Of a DNA stretch of 64,000 nt, positions 1 through 8,658 are shown one piece after another. This stretch comes from Lacisediminihabitans sp040549465. GTDB taxonomy: Bacteria; Actinomycetota; Actinomycetes; Actinomycetales; Microbacteriaceae. The translations under genes and the position numbers were made by a program. The notes under the pieces were generated by a model that worked only from the letters and a program-made list of their open reading frames with translations, did no database searches and was not told the origin of the DNA. The DNA lies in the NCBI RefSeq assembly GCF_040549465.1, contig NZ_JBEPTL010000004.1:148939-212938 (forward strand), written 5' to 3'. How positions within the stretch are numbered: the stretch's first letter is position 1; each line of letters opens with the position of its first letter.

Positions 1-317
1 TCGGTTTCATCCTCCAGCACCCGCGCAGTTCCTTTGACGACAACGCTCCAGTCGCCGGATTCTGTTCGTGCGTCGGCTTCGAAGACGACCGAGTCGTTAC
101 TGATGAGGTCGTGCAGTTTGGTGCCCTCTGCTGTGCGGAAGACGATTGCCGCATCCTGGGCGCGATAGTCGACAGGGAAGATCTCTGGCCTGTTGTCGAC
201 GCTCAGACCGAGATGGCCGAACGTGGATGCCGAGAGCAATTCCCAGCTTTCGATGTCGGAAAGTTCGGTGACCGGTCCTTGCGGCGACAGCTCGTCTTCA
301 TTCTTCTCGTGCGCCAT
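1..317 (-). CDS. PPOX-like split-barrel flavoprotein, C-terminus cut by window edge
   Basis: About 105 N-terminal residues are visible; the rest lies beyond the left edge. The sequence resembles the pyridoxamine 5'-phosphate oxidase-like split beta-barrel family: a leading helix (SDIESWELLSASTFGHLGL), then strands such as PEIFPVDYRAQDAAIVFRT and GTKLHDLISNDSVVFEAD. Members bind FMN, F420 or haem and are often redox or stress proteins; the substrate cannot be told here. The ATG at 317 is chosen because an AGAAGG Shine-Dalgarno lies 4 nt upstream. The gene diverges from the transhydrogenase operon, and the shared 182-bp region holds a DosR/DevR-like dyad, which suggests hypoxia or redox control (inference). 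Confidence 0.75.
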   Translation of the reverse strand, partial: MAHEKNEDELSPQGPVTELSDIESWELLSASTFGHLGLSVDNRPEIFPVDYRAQDAAIVFRTAEGTKLHDLISNDSVVFEADARTESGDWSVVVKGTARVLEDET

Positions 318-396
318 GATGCCTTCTTTCTCCGTTGTTTCCAGCAGATCAGTTGCCGGCATGCCACGGATAGAGCCGGAAGTCCCAGGAATCCGA

Positions 397-413
397 TGGG
401 ACCTTCGCCCCTA
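397..413. promoter_or_regulatory. DosR/DevR-like dyad between PPOX gene and pntAa
   Basis: The sequence TGGGACCTTCGCCCCTA is an imperfect inverted repeat, GGGAC-N4-GCCCC. It resembles the DosR/DevR response-regulator motif of actinobacteria (consensus core GGGAC-TWWA-GTCCC). It lies 80 bp upstream of the divergent PPOX start and about 87 bp upstream of the pntAa start. Binding is inferred from similarity only; no dosR-like gene is in the window. Confidence 0.45.
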
Positions 414-499
414 CACGCGCTCCCTTGCGCAATCACACTCGCTCTAGGTGCCCGATGCACCGCGCGGCAAACAGCCGTGATGAAGTCCAGGGAGTGGTC

Positions 500-1687
500 A
501 TGAGTGGTGTCACGGTGGGTGTGCTGACCGAAACCGCAGCGGATGAGCGGCGAGTCGCCCTTGATCCCAGCGCCGTTGTGCGGTTAGTTGCAGCAGGCCG
601 CACAGTTCTCGTGCAGAGCGGCGCAGGAAAAGAAGCAAGCTTTGCCGACGCTGACTACGAGGCATCCGGCGCAACAATCTCGACCCGCCGTGCTGTGCTG
701 ACCACGAGCAATGTGATCGCTGTAGTGCGCGCTCTTGACGAAGCGCTTATCGACGACTTTCATACCAACCAACTGGTGATCGGACTCCTGGAACCGCTGA
801 CCCATCTCGCATCGATGCAGAAGCTGGCCGATCGCGGTATCACGGCAGTGGCATTCGAGCTTCTCCCACGCACCCTCAGCCGCGCCCAGTCAATGGATGC
901 ACTGAGCTCACAGTCGAGCGCCGCCGGGTACCGCGCAGCGATCGTGGCCGCTGCGACCTTCGGACGTTATCTACCGATGATGATCACCGCCTCAGGAACG
1001 GCGACGCCGGCGAAGGTCATCGTGATCGGCGCAGGGGTCGCCGGACTTCAGGCCATCGCGACGGCGAAGAGGCTCGGCGCCGTGGTCACGGGATACGACG
1101 TGCGCGAGTCCTCCCGAGGCGAAGTCGAATCCTTGGGCGCGACGTTTCTGACGCCGCTGGTCACCACTGGCAGCGGCGCGGGAGGGTACGCGCGAGCAAT
1201 GTCGGTGGAAGAACAGAGAGTCCAGCGTGCAGAACTGGCCGCGGCTCTCCGGTCCTTCGACATCATCATCACAACGGCAAAGGTTCCGGGCAAGACCCCA
1301 CCGATGCTCGTCTCGAAGGAAACGCTGGCAACGTTGCGATCCGGCTCCGTCTGCATCGACCTCGGCTCGAGTGACCGAGGCGGCAACATCGCCGGCTCGG
1401 TCGAGGGACATACGACCACAACGTCGAATGGTGTCACTATCGTCGGCGCGGGCGAACTCGCCTCCGATCTGCCGGCGTCCGCCTCGCAGATGTACGGCAG
1501 GAATGTGGTCGCGGCTATCGCCTCGCTGATACCGCAGGACCGGGTGACGATCGACCCGTCGGACGACGTCCATCGCGGCATTGTGGTCTGTCATGACGGC
1601 GAACTGACGAACGCCGTAGTCCGATCCGCCGTCGGGCTGCGATCGCTCGAAGCATCCGTAGTCGGCCTGGAGGTCGCGGCGTCATGA
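500..1687 (+). CDS. pntAa: NAD(P) transhydrogenase subunit alpha, NAD-binding part
   Basis: This is domain I of the proton-translocating transhydrogenase, which couples hydride transfer from NADH to NADP+ with proton entry and so supplies NADPH. The 395 residues show the alanine-dehydrogenase/PNT fold: an N-terminal domain with DERRVALDP and a Rossmann motif GAGVAGLQAIATAKRLGA, followed by GYDVR. The ATG at 500 (MSGVTVGVL) is preferred over an in-frame start at 425 because it gives the normal family N-terminus and has GGAG upstream. The stop overlaps the pntAb start in an ATGA. Splitting alpha into NAD-binding and membrane subunits is normal for actinobacteria. Confidence 0.93.
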   Translation: MSGVTVGVLTETAADERRVALDPSAVVRLVAAGRTVLVQSGAGKEASFADADYEASGATISTRRAVLTTSNVIAVVRALDEALIDDFHTNQLVIGLLEPLTHLASMQKLADRGITAVAFELLPRTLSRAQSMDALSSQSSAAGYRAAIVAAATFGRYLPMMITASGTATPAKVIVIGAGVAGLQAIATAKRLGAVVTGYDVRESSRGEVESLGATFLTPLVTTGSGAGGYARAMSVEEQRVQRAELAAALRSFDIIITTAKVPGKTPPMLVSKETLATLRSGSVCIDLGSSDRGGNIAGSVEGHTTTTSNGVTIVGAGELASDLPASASQMYGRNVVAAIASLIPQDRVTIDPSDDVHRGIVVCHDGELTNAVVRSAVGLRSLEASVVGLEVAAS

Positions 1688-1998
1688 TCGAAACACTTTT
1701 CGGCAACCTTGCGATCTTCGTACTGAGCCTTCTCGTCGGTTTCGAGGTGATCAGCAAGATCCCCACCACACTCCACACCCCGATGATGTCGGGTGCGAAC
1801 GCCATCCACGGCGTTGTTATTGTCGGGGCAATTATCACGGCTTCCGCGGCTGACAGTCCGGCCGGCTATGCGTTGACGTTCGTCGCCGCGGCATTCGCGA
1901 CGGCCAATGTGTTGGGCGGCTACGTCGTCACCGATCGGATGCTGAAGATGTTCACGAAACCGAGAACGATCACGGAATCAGTGGAGGACGCCTCATGA
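1684..1998 (+). CDS. pntAb: NAD(P) transhydrogenase subunit alpha, membrane part
   Basis: This 104-residue protein is the small membrane segment of split PntA. It is almost wholly hydrophobic, with about three helices (LAIFVLSLLVGFEVIS, VVIVGAIITA and ALTFVAAAFATANVLGGYVV) and the conserved TLHTPMMSGANAIHG stretch that joins the first two. It forms part of the proton channel together with PntB. It overlaps its neighbours by 4 nt on both sides (ATGA), so the three genes are translationally coupled. Confidence 0.93.
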   Translation: MIETLFGNLAIFVLSLLVGFEVISKIPTTLHTPMMSGANAIHGVVIVGAIITASAADSPAGYALTFVAAAFATANVLGGYVVTDRMLKMFTKPRTITESVEDAS

Positions 1999-3413
1999 CC
2001 GGCGTCGAGTTCAGTATCGGAAGTCTCTCGCTCGTCGCGGCCATAATGTTTGTGATCGGTCTGCACCTCATGCGCGCCCCGTCGACCGCACGACGCGGCA
2101 ATGGGGTCTCCGCGATCGGGATGGGCGTTGCCGTCGTCTCGGCGGCCGTCTTCTCCCTCGTCGATGCTGACAATCCGTGGGGGTGGATCGCCCTCACGCT
2201 CGGCCTCATCGCCGGCGGTCTCTTCGGCGTCTTCCGTGCCCGCAGGGTCCCGATGACCGAGATTCCACAACTCGTCAGTGTCTTCAACGCCGTTGGGGGT
2301 GGAGCCGCCGCCACGGTCGCGCTCGCGGACTACGTGCTCCACCTGCGTGCATCGACGTTGCCGCCGGTCACCTCCATTCCTCTGGTGCTGGACGTTCTAA
2401 TCGGATCGGTGACGCTTTCGGGTTCTCTGATCGCGGCGGGCAAGCTCCAGGGCATCATCCCTGGAAAGCCCATCCGATTCCCAGGGGCACGAGCCATCAA
2501 CGTGATTGTGGTGTTCACCGCTCTTGCTGCTGGGGCGCTGGTGACTCTCTCCACACACAACCTCGTGCTGATGCTGGTCGTCCTCATTGCGGCACTCGCG
2601 TTCGGTGTGCTGATGGTGCTTCCGATCGGTGGAGCCGACGCGCCGGTTATCGTTTCGCTCCTCAACGCTCTCACCGGACTTGCGGTCGCTATGGCGGGCT
2701 TCGCGATTGACAATCAGGCATTGATCATCGCCGGCGCCCTGGTCGGAGCGGCCGGGACGATCCTCACCCTTCAGATGGCGAAGGCCATGAACCGGCCGGT
2801 GGTGAGCATCATCCTTGGCGGCTTCGGCACCGGCGATTCGGTCTCGACATCCAGAGGCATCGCAGATGACCTCACGGACATCCGCCAGGTCAGTGTCGAT
2901 GACGTCGCAATCCAACTCGCCTATGCCAGGCACGTGCTCATCGTTCCCGGATACGGTCTCGCGGCGGCGCAGGCCCAGCACGAGGTTGCGGAACTTGCGA
3001 CACTGCTGACGGCGCACGGTGTCGATGTTAAATACGCCATCCACCCGGTTGCGGGTCGGATGCCGGGTCACATGAATGTGCTTCTCGCAGAAGCCAATGT
3101 GCCGTACACGCAGATGCTCCAGCTGGACGAAGCCAACGCGGCTTTCGACACCTGTGATATCGCGCTTGTCGTCGGAGCCAACGATGTATGCAACCCGGTT
3201 GCGCGCCGGCCCGGTAACGCCGTCTCGGGAATGCCGATTCTCGATGTCGATCGCGCCGCCTCAGTCGTGGTGCTGAAGAGATCGATGAGCACCGGATACG
3301 CAGGAATACCCAACCCCCTTTTCACGGATGCTAAGACCGGAATGTTCTTCGCCGATGCCAAGAAAGGACTCGCCGACATCATCGTCGCCACGAAAGAATA
3401 CGTCGCCGCCTGA
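1995..3413 (+). CDS. pntB: NAD(P) transhydrogenase subunit beta
   Basis: PntB supplies the remaining membrane helices and the NADP(H)-binding domain III. The 472 residues begin with about nine membrane segments (roughly residues 5-260) and end in a soluble domain with the family landmarks VPGYGLAAAQAQHEV, AGRMPGHMNVLLAEANVPY and VVGANDVCNP. The length is normal for the family. It is the last gene of the overlapping pntAa-pntAb-pntB operon; the DoxX-like gene follows after 66 bp without an obvious terminator and may be cotranscribed. Confidence 0.95.
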   Translation: MTGVEFSIGSLSLVAAIMFVIGLHLMRAPSTARRGNGVSAIGMGVAVVSAAVFSLVDADNPWGWIALTLGLIAGGLFGVFRARRVPMTEIPQLVSVFNAVGGGAAATVALADYVLHLRASTLPPVTSIPLVLDVLIGSVTLSGSLIAAGKLQGIIPGKPIRFPGARAINVIVVFTALAAGALVTLSTHNLVLMLVVLIAALAFGVLMVLPIGGADAPVIVSLLNALTGLAVAMAGFAIDNQALIIAGALVGAAGTILTLQMAKAMNRPVVSIILGGFGTGDSVSTSRGIADDLTDIRQVSVDDVAIQLAYARHVLIVPGYGLAAAQAQHEVAELATLLTAHGVDVKYAIHPVAGRMPGHMNVLLAEANVPYTQMLQLDEANAAFDTCDIALVVGANDVCNPVARRPGNAVSGMPILDVDRAASVVVLKRSMSTGYAGIPNPLFTDAKTGMFFADAKKGLADIIVATKEYVAA

Positions 3414-3479
3414 CACCTGGGCGACGCTCCACGCCAGATCCATCAGCATGCACATCAAGCCACAAGAAAGCAGAACATC

Positions 3480-4070
3480 ATGACAACTGCAGCGCACACC
3501 ACACCAATAATTCGTGAGAAGGTCCCCATCGGTGACAGCAGCCTCGCGAGAGAGACCGACATCGTTCGCTCGCGAGCCGGACGCTGGACGCTTGCCGTGC
3601 TTCGACTGGCAACCGGATTCATCTTCCTCTGGGCGTTCTTCGACAAGACATTCGGCTGGGGATACTCCACGCCGGCAGCCCGGGCGTGGATCAATGGCGG
3701 CACTCCCAGCCAAGGGTTCCTCAACAGTCCATCGGTTGTCGGACCGCTGAAGCCTTTCTTCGCCGCGATTGCGAGCCCGGCGTCTGACATCCTGTTTATG
3801 GCAGGCATGCTCGGCATCGGCATCGCCGTGATGCTGGGCGTGGGACTCCGCGTCAGTGCTGTAGCCGGTACGGTCATCATGGTGTTCATGTATCTGGCGG
3901 AGTGGTCATTCGGCGCCAACGCGGCATCGACTAACCCGATCGTCGACTACCACATCATCTACGCGATCGCCCTGATCGTCGTTGCGGTCTTTTCGGCGGG
4001 GGACACCTTCGGCCTCGGCAGGATCTGGAAGAGCCTGCCGGTCGTGGAGAAGCATCGCTGGCTCGTCTAG
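3480..4070 (+). CDS. DoxX-family membrane protein
   Basis: A 196-residue integral membrane protein. After a ~35-residue soluble N-terminus it has about four hydrophobic segments (for example LAVLRLATGFIFLWAFFD and DILFMAGMLGIGIAVMLGVG). The layout, and the FLWAFFDKTFGWGY stretch after helix 1, fit the DoxX/DoxD group. Some members of that group are quinol-oxidase or redox-stress partners, but most have no known role. Its position directly after pntB and near a PPOX-like gene suggests respiratory or redox function. A 13-bp inverted repeat follows and probably ends the transcript. Confidence 0.75.
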   Translation: MTTAAHTTPIIREKVPIGDSSLARETDIVRSRAGRWTLAVLRLATGFIFLWAFFDKTFGWGYSTPAARAWINGGTPSQGFLNSPSVVGPLKPFFAAIASPASDILFMAGMLGIGIAVMLGVGLRVSAVAGTVIMVFMYLAEWSFGANAASTNPIVDYHIIYAIALIVVAVFSAGDTFGLGRIWKSLPVVEKHRWLV

Positions 4071-4084
4071 TAGTGCATCACACG

Positions 4085-4123
4085 CCGTTGGTCGGCGCCC
4101 GCTGAACACACGCCGACCAACGG
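4085..4123 (+). terminator. Hairpin terminator after the DoxX-like gene
   Basis: Perfect 13-bp arms, CCGTTGGTCGGCG and CGCCGACCAACGG, are separated by 13 nt and start 15 nt after the DoxX-like stop codon. There is no T-run afterwards, so this is a GC-rich hairpin of the kind common in high-GC genomes rather than a classical intrinsic terminator. The rest of the 294-bp gap before kup (4124-4364) shows no feature I can name. Confidence 0.6.
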
Positions 4124-4364
4124 TTCGCTGTGACCAGGCAGGAGAAACGCGTTCTGGTCGGCTCTCGGAGGCATCCCACCCATACTTGTCATCAGACACG
4201 CCTTAGCATGGTGAACGAGTCGAGTTTTGTAGTCGTGCATCTCTGGAAGGTGAAGTAGCCGTGCTCAGGTGCGATCAAGGAGTGAATTGCGTGGAAACGA
4301 GACCTGGCCGCCCTATGACGCGGACTCTTAGTCGAGTCGACCGCAGCAGCCGCATGGCCGCCCG

Positions 4365-6287
4365 GTGAACCGACCACCACTGGGGTCCGTCGCCAACCGG
4401 GGGAAGTCCCGCGCTGTAGGTCTGGCGGTCGCGGCGTTAGGCGTCGTGTTCGGTGATATCGGTACCAGTCCGCTTTACGCCCTGCAGACGGTCTTCAGCA
4501 TTGATGGAGGCGCTGTACGCCCCACTCCGAGTGACATTTACGGGGTGATCTCGTTGATGTTTTGGAGCGCGACGATTGTGGTCTCGATCAAATACGTCAC
4601 GATTCTGATGCGTGCGGACAACAACGGTGAGGGCGGGGTTATGGCCCTGGCTGCGCTCGCGCAGCGCCTTTATGCATCGAAAGCCGGACGGGCCAGCACC
4701 CTGCTGATTATCGGAATCGTTGGGGTTTCCCTGTTCTATGGTGACTCGCTGATCACGCCCGCGATCAGTGTCCTCTCGGCGGTCGAGGGACTGAAGGTTG
4801 CTGTCCCCAGCGTGAGTCATCTGGTCGTGCCGATCGCGGCGGTAATCCTGACCCTTCTGTTTGTGGTGCAACGTTATGGCACCGCACGGGTCGGGCGCCT
4901 TTTCGGTCCGGTGATGATGCTGTGGTTCGTTGTGATCGCCGCCGCGGGCGTTGCCATGATGGTTCGTGAACCCTCGGTGCTGCTGGGGCTGTCACCGACC
5001 TATGCGATTACCTTCATCGTCGCCCACCCGGCGCTCGCGTTCGTCGCGATGGGGGCGGTGGTGCTGGTGATCACGGGCGCAGAGGCTCTCTACGCCGACA
5101 TGGGCCACTTCGGTCGCCCGCCGATTCGCCGGGCATGGTTCGCGGTGGTGTTCCCCGCATTGGCGCTGAACTACCTGGGACAGGCAGCGTTGATCCTGCA
5201 CGATCCTGGGGCGCGCTCAAACCCGTTCTTCCTGTTGTTTCCGGACTGGGCGCGTCTTCCGGTTGTGGTTCTGGCCACCGCCGCCACGATTATCGCCAGC
5301 CAGGCAGTCATCTCCGGGGCGTTCTCGCTGACCCGTCAAGCGGTACAGCTCGGTTTGTTCCCACCACTGACTGTGCGCCAGACATCGGAACGTCATGGCG
5401 GCCAGATCTACCTGCCCGCGGTGAATCTTCTGCTGTTCATCGGTGTGATGGCCGTGATGCTGGCGTTCCAATCATCCGCACAATTGGCGACAGCGTACGG
5501 AGTGTCTGTGACAGGCGCCCTCGTGGTCGACACCCTGCTGCTGCTGTTCGTAGCACGCCTCCTCTGGAACTGGGGATGGGTCAAGATCACTGTCGCCGCA
5601 CTAGTGTTCGGCGGTCTCGAAATCACCTTCCTGAGTGCGAACCTGTCGAAAGTCATCCACGGCGGATGGGTGCCTCTCGTCATCGCCGCCGCGGTGATTA
5701 CTGTCATGACCACCTGGCGACGTGGCCGAGAGCTGGTAGTTGCGGATCGAACCAAGAAGGAAGGCTCCTTGGCGGAGTTCATCGAAAGTGTGCGTGCTCA
5801 GCGTGTGCCTCGAGTCGCTGGGATCGCCATATTCCTCCATCCGAACAAAACCACAACACCGCTGGCCCTTCGAGCGAATGTGGAACACAACAACGTGCTC
5901 CACAAACGCGTCATCATCGTCTCGGCCATCATCGAGAACGTGCCGCACGTCCCTCCAGCGGATTCCTTCGAGTGGGATGACCTCGGCTACGCCGACGACG
6001 GTATCGAGCACGTGACAATCCGATTCGGATTCTCTGACACGCCCAACATTCCGAAGGCTCTCCGTAAAGCGTGCGCCGCAAACGTCCTGACTCTCAATCC
6101 CAACCAAATGAAAAAGGCATCATTCTTCGTTTCGCGCGGTGCAATCCGTTCGACGCACGCTCCGGGCATGGCAAAGTGGCGCAAGACCCTCTTCGTCGCA
6201 CTCGCCCAAAACGCGGCCAACCCCGCCGCACGATTCGGTCTGCCGGCACGGCGAACTGTGACGATGGGCAGCGACGTCGATATCTAA
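4365..6287 (+). CDS. kup: Low-affinity potassium uptake protein Kup
   Basis: A KUP/HAK/KT family K+:H+ symporter of 640 residues, the usual length. The hallmark FGDIGTSPLYALQTVF lies near residue 35, followed by about twelve membrane helices to residue ~445 (including GALVVDTLLLLFVARLLW) and a soluble C-terminal domain with AIFLHPNKTTTPLAL and EHNNVLHKRVIIVS. The GTG at 4365 gives the normal N-terminal length; no ATG fits in frame nearby. It stands alone on the plus strand, with a 294-bp upstream gap in which I found no recognisable riboswitch. Confidence 0.95.
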   Translation: MNRPPLGSVANRGKSRAVGLAVAALGVVFGDIGTSPLYALQTVFSIDGGAVRPTPSDIYGVISLMFWSATIVVSIKYVTILMRADNNGEGGVMALAALAQRLYASKAGRASTLLIIGIVGVSLFYGDSLITPAISVLSAVEGLKVAVPSVSHLVVPIAAVILTLLFVVQRYGTARVGRLFGPVMMLWFVVIAAAGVAMMVREPSVLLGLSPTYAITFIVAHPALAFVAMGAVVLVITGAEALYADMGHFGRPPIRRAWFAVVFPALALNYLGQAALILHDPGARSNPFFLLFPDWARLPVVVLATAATIIASQAVISGAFSLTRQAVQLGLFPPLTVRQTSERHGGQIYLPAVNLLLFIGVMAVMLAFQSSAQLATAYGVSVTGALVVDTLLLLFVARLLWNWGWVKITVAALVFGGLEITFLSANLSKVIHGGWVPLVIAAAVITVMTTWRRGRELVVADRTKKEGSLAEFIESVRAQRVPRVAGIAIFLHPNKTTTPLALRANVEHNNVLHKRVIIVSAIIENVPHVPPADSFEWDDLGYADDGIEHVTIRFGFSDTPNIPKALRKACAANVLTLNPNQMKKASFFVSRGAIRSTHAPGMAKWRKTLFVALAQNAANPAARFGLPARRTVTMGSDVDI

Positions 6288-6344
6288 AGGACCGAGGCCA
6301 GCGATTCGATGCCGCGGCCTGACGCCCGGATTGAGAACTGACCG

Positions 6345-7040
6345 CTAGGCCGTCGACGAAACGCGGGGGCGAGACAGCCGCGCTGCCGCAAGACGCAGCA
6401 CGAGCACGGCGAGCGCGACGACTGTCAGCAGCGCCCAGATGCTGCCAGGGACGACCGTAGTCGAGAATAGGCCGATCTGCGCTGTCGACAGCGGCCAGAG
6501 CAGTGCCCCGAAGGCGAGGAGTGCGATGAAGATCTTCGGCGGACGGTTGAAGCCGCCCACCACCCAGGCCAACCCGATGACGAGTGCCGGGATCAGCCGC
6601 GGGGTCGTCAGCGTCAGCGGACCGGAGTAGCAGAAGACGAACACCACGATCGTCGCGGCGACGATGAGGGCAGCGGCGACCGTGAAAGCGACAAGCCATG
6701 GCAGACCGCTCTCGGTCGTGGATGCCGCAGCTCGAGCCGCGGCAGGAGCAGGTTTCGGCGGCTCAGGCCGCCACTCGCTGCGGAAGGTGGCGTAGGCAGC
6801 GCGTCCGGCCGGGCTGGGGCGCTGTCGACGTGCGCGCATGCGCTCATCGAATTGCGAGCGCAACACCGGATCGAGGAGGGCGTTCTGCGCTTCGTTGAGA
6901 CGAAGTGTCATTGCTGCGCCCGCAGCGCCGGCCACATCCGGGTGGTAAATCCGGATCAGTCGTCGATATGCGGTACGAATTTCATCCGCTGTGGCTTCGG
7001 GCGTCACACACAGCAATTCGTAATGGCTCGGGGGTTCCAT
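6345..7040 (-). CDS. J-domain membrane protein
   Basis: Residues 1-67 form a DnaJ-type J domain with the diagnostic HPD motif (RLIRIYHPDVAG), which stimulates DnaK/Hsp70 ATPase. A Pro/Ala-rich linker (about 75-107) leads into four or five membrane helices (about 110-225: WLVAFTVAAALIVAATIVVF and LIPALVIGLAWVVGGFNR among them). The Gly/Phe-rich and zinc-finger parts of true DnaJ are absent, so this is a type III J-protein tied to the membrane. It probably recruits Hsp70 there, client unknown. It reads toward kup and ends 57 bp from it. Confidence 0.8.
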   Translation of the reverse strand: MEPPSHYELLCVTPEATADEIRTAYRRLIRIYHPDVAGAAGAAMTLRLNEAQNALLDPVLRSQFDERMRARRQRPSPAGRAAYATFRSEWRPEPPKPAPAAARAAASTTESGLPWLVAFTVAAALIVAATIVVFVFCYSGPLTLTTPRLIPALVIGLAWVVGGFNRPPKIFIALLAFGALLWPLSTAQIGLFSTTVVPGSIWALLTVVALAVLVLRLAAARLSRPRVSSTA

Positions 7041-7099
7041 TGCTGTTGATCATAGGGCATTTGAGTCCCCCAAAAGAGGGACACGGGAAAATTGTGCGA

Positions 7100-7441
7100 C
7101 TAGCGGGACTGCCGGCGCTTTCCGACCCGAGGAGCGCCCTTCACCGCCGGCGCACGGCCCTTACCTTTCGAGGCCTTGGCTTTGCCGCCGGCCGGGCGCG
7201 CGGCGACGTTGGCCGCGGTCCTGGCCCTTTCCGCTTCCGCGGTGGCGAGAAGTGCCGCCCCCGCGCCGGTGAGCGTCGTGGTGTCGGCCGAGTAGTCGAA
7301 GAGCGGATAGCCGAGATCCGCTTCCAGCCTCTTCACCGACGACACCAGTGTGGCGCGCGAGACGCCGACCGATTTTGCTGCGTGCGCGAAGTGCAACTGT
7401 TTCGCTGCGGCGACGAAATGCTGCATCTGGTCGTTGCTCAC
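7100..7441 (-). CDS. LysR-type HTH-only DNA-binding protein
   Basis: Only 113 residues. Residues 1-62 match the LysR N-terminal winged helix-turn-helix (MQHFVAAAKQLHFAHAAKSV, then SRATLVSSVKRLEADLGYPL and FDYSADTTTLTGAGAALLA). The effector-binding domain of normal ~300-residue LysR proteins is missing. In its place is a short helix and a lysine/arginine-rich tail (KAKASKGKGRAPAV..KRRQSR). The frame is clean to its stop and the tail is not noise, so this looks like a dedicated short protein rather than a recent truncation. It may act as a dimer that binds DNA without ligand. No target can be inferred. Confidence 0.7.
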   Translation of the reverse strand: MSNDQMQHFVAAAKQLHFAHAAKSVGVSRATLVSSVKRLEADLGYPLFDYSADTTTLTGAGAALLATAEAERARTAANVAARPAGGKAKASKGKGRAPAVKGAPRVGKRRQSR

Positions 7442-7653
7442 GGCATCCGTTCGGTCGGTCCACGCCAGTCGTGGATGACATTCAGGTTACGCGGTGACCG
7501 AGAGAGCTGTTGCGGCATCCGCTTCATTCACTGGGCGCCCAGGTCTGCGACCCTATGGGCCTGGCGGTGCGCTCGCCACTCCCGACACGGATCCGAGTCC
7601 CGCCGAGCCCCTTACCCCTTGGCATAGCGGGGCTGTCGTGGTTCTCTGGACTG

Positions 7654-8262
7654 GTGACCGACTTGCCGATGTTCCCGCTCGGATCCGTCTTGTTCCCGCA
7701 CATGCCTGTGCAATTGCGGGTGTTCGAGGAGCGCTACCTGGTAATGCTGTCGCGCATACTGCAGCAGGAGCCATCCGAATTCGGGATCGTGCTCATCGAG
7801 CGGGGCCAGGAAGTGGGCGGCGGCGAACACCGTTTCGAACTCGGCACCGTCGCGCAGATCACCGAACTCGAGGGCGCTGAGGGTTTTGTCGGGCTGGTCG
7901 CTGAGGGCGGTCGCCGGATCGAGGTCGTCGAGTGGCTCGACGAGGATCCGCATCCGCAGGCGACGGTGCGCGAGGTCGCGCCGCTGGAGTGGGACGACGC
8001 GCTGCTACCGCTTCGTGAGCGTGCTGAACAGACCGTGCGTCGCGCTCTCGCTATCGCCAGCGAATTCAGCGACCAACAGTGGGCCGCCGACACCGAACTC
8101 TCCGACGATGCCGTCGCCTCGGCCTGGCAGTTGGCTGCCATCGCCCCGCTCAGTGAACTGGACCAGATAGCGCTGCTGCGATCAACGAGCATGGCCGCAC
8201 TTCTCGGCGGCACGATCGATCGCACGCTGGCGGCGGCGGAATCGCTGACGAACGACTGGTAG
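7654..8262 (+). CDS. LON peptidase substrate-binding domain protein
   Basis: About 202 residues matching the N-terminal substrate-binding domain of Lon (PF02190): MFPLGSVLFPHMPVQLRVFE, then GIVLIERGQEVGGG and EGFVGLVAEGGRRIEVVEWL. No ATPase or protease domain follows, as in the stand-alone LON-domain proteins of many bacteria, whose role is unclear. The start is uncertain. An upstream in-frame ATG at 7510 would add 48 residues unlike the family; GTG at 7654 (VTDLPMFPLG) or ATG at 7669 fit better, neither with a clear ribosome site. The 212 bp before it, shared with the divergent HTH gene, shows nothing else nameable. Confidence 0.8.
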   Translation: MTDLPMFPLGSVLFPHMPVQLRVFEERYLVMLSRILQQEPSEFGIVLIERGQEVGGGEHRFELGTVAQITELEGAEGFVGLVAEGGRRIEVVEWLDEDPHPQATVREVAPLEWDDALLPLRERAEQTVRRALAIASEFSDQQWAADTELSDDAVASAWQLAAIAPLSELDQIALLRSTSMAALLGGTIDRTLAAAESLTNDW

Positions 8263-8437
8263 CGACTGTGCGGGTCTAGCTGAAGCAGGTAAAGGCACGC
8301 AGCGGGATGTGGTTGATTGACGGTGGCATGAGCGGTGCGTTGCCGCCTCCGGCCTGCACCACGCCTATGACCGTCACGCGGTGGTGACAGACGCTTGGTA
8401 AGCTGGCAGCACAATCGAACATCGGGCCGCTCAACGC

Positions 8438-8623
8438 GATGCGGGAGAGTCCATCGAACACGGATGGACACCGAAGGAGCAACACTCCCCGTCAATCTCT
8501 CAGGTATGTGTACCGCATCGAACAGGCCACTCTGAAAAGCAGGACTCGACGAAGACTCCTCGCCCACGGTGAAAATCGACCCCACCGGTCGATGAAGCTC
8601 TCAGGCCTATGACAGAGGGGGAG
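8438..8623 (+). promoter_or_regulatory. Tandem glycine riboswitch upstream of gcvT
   Basis: Two consecutive glycine aptamers can be read. The first (about 8438-8516) has GCGGGAGAGTCC, CACCGAAGGAGCAA, AATCTCTCAGGTA and closing GTACCGC. The second (about 8526-8623) has AGGACTC, CTCTCAGGCC and GACAGAGGGGGAG. These are the conserved cores of the glycine riboswitch (gcvT element), usually two cooperative aptamers that turn on glycine-cleavage genes when glycine is high. The element ends 35 nt before the gcvT start, so its output probably acts on the region just before or including the gcvT ribosome site. The preceding 8263-8437 shows no clear feature. Confidence 0.92.
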
Positions 8624-8658
8624 TTCCCGCATCCGAAAGCGCTTGCCTGGAGAACTCT

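Noticed and set aside
4124..4364. Possible c-di-AMP (ydaO-type) riboswitch before kup
   Set aside because: Considered because such elements control K+ transporters, but the conserved cores could not be found.
8276..8485. Minus-strand frame of 69 residues overlapping the riboswitch
   Set aside because: Overlaps a well-supported structured RNA and has no protein-family likeness.
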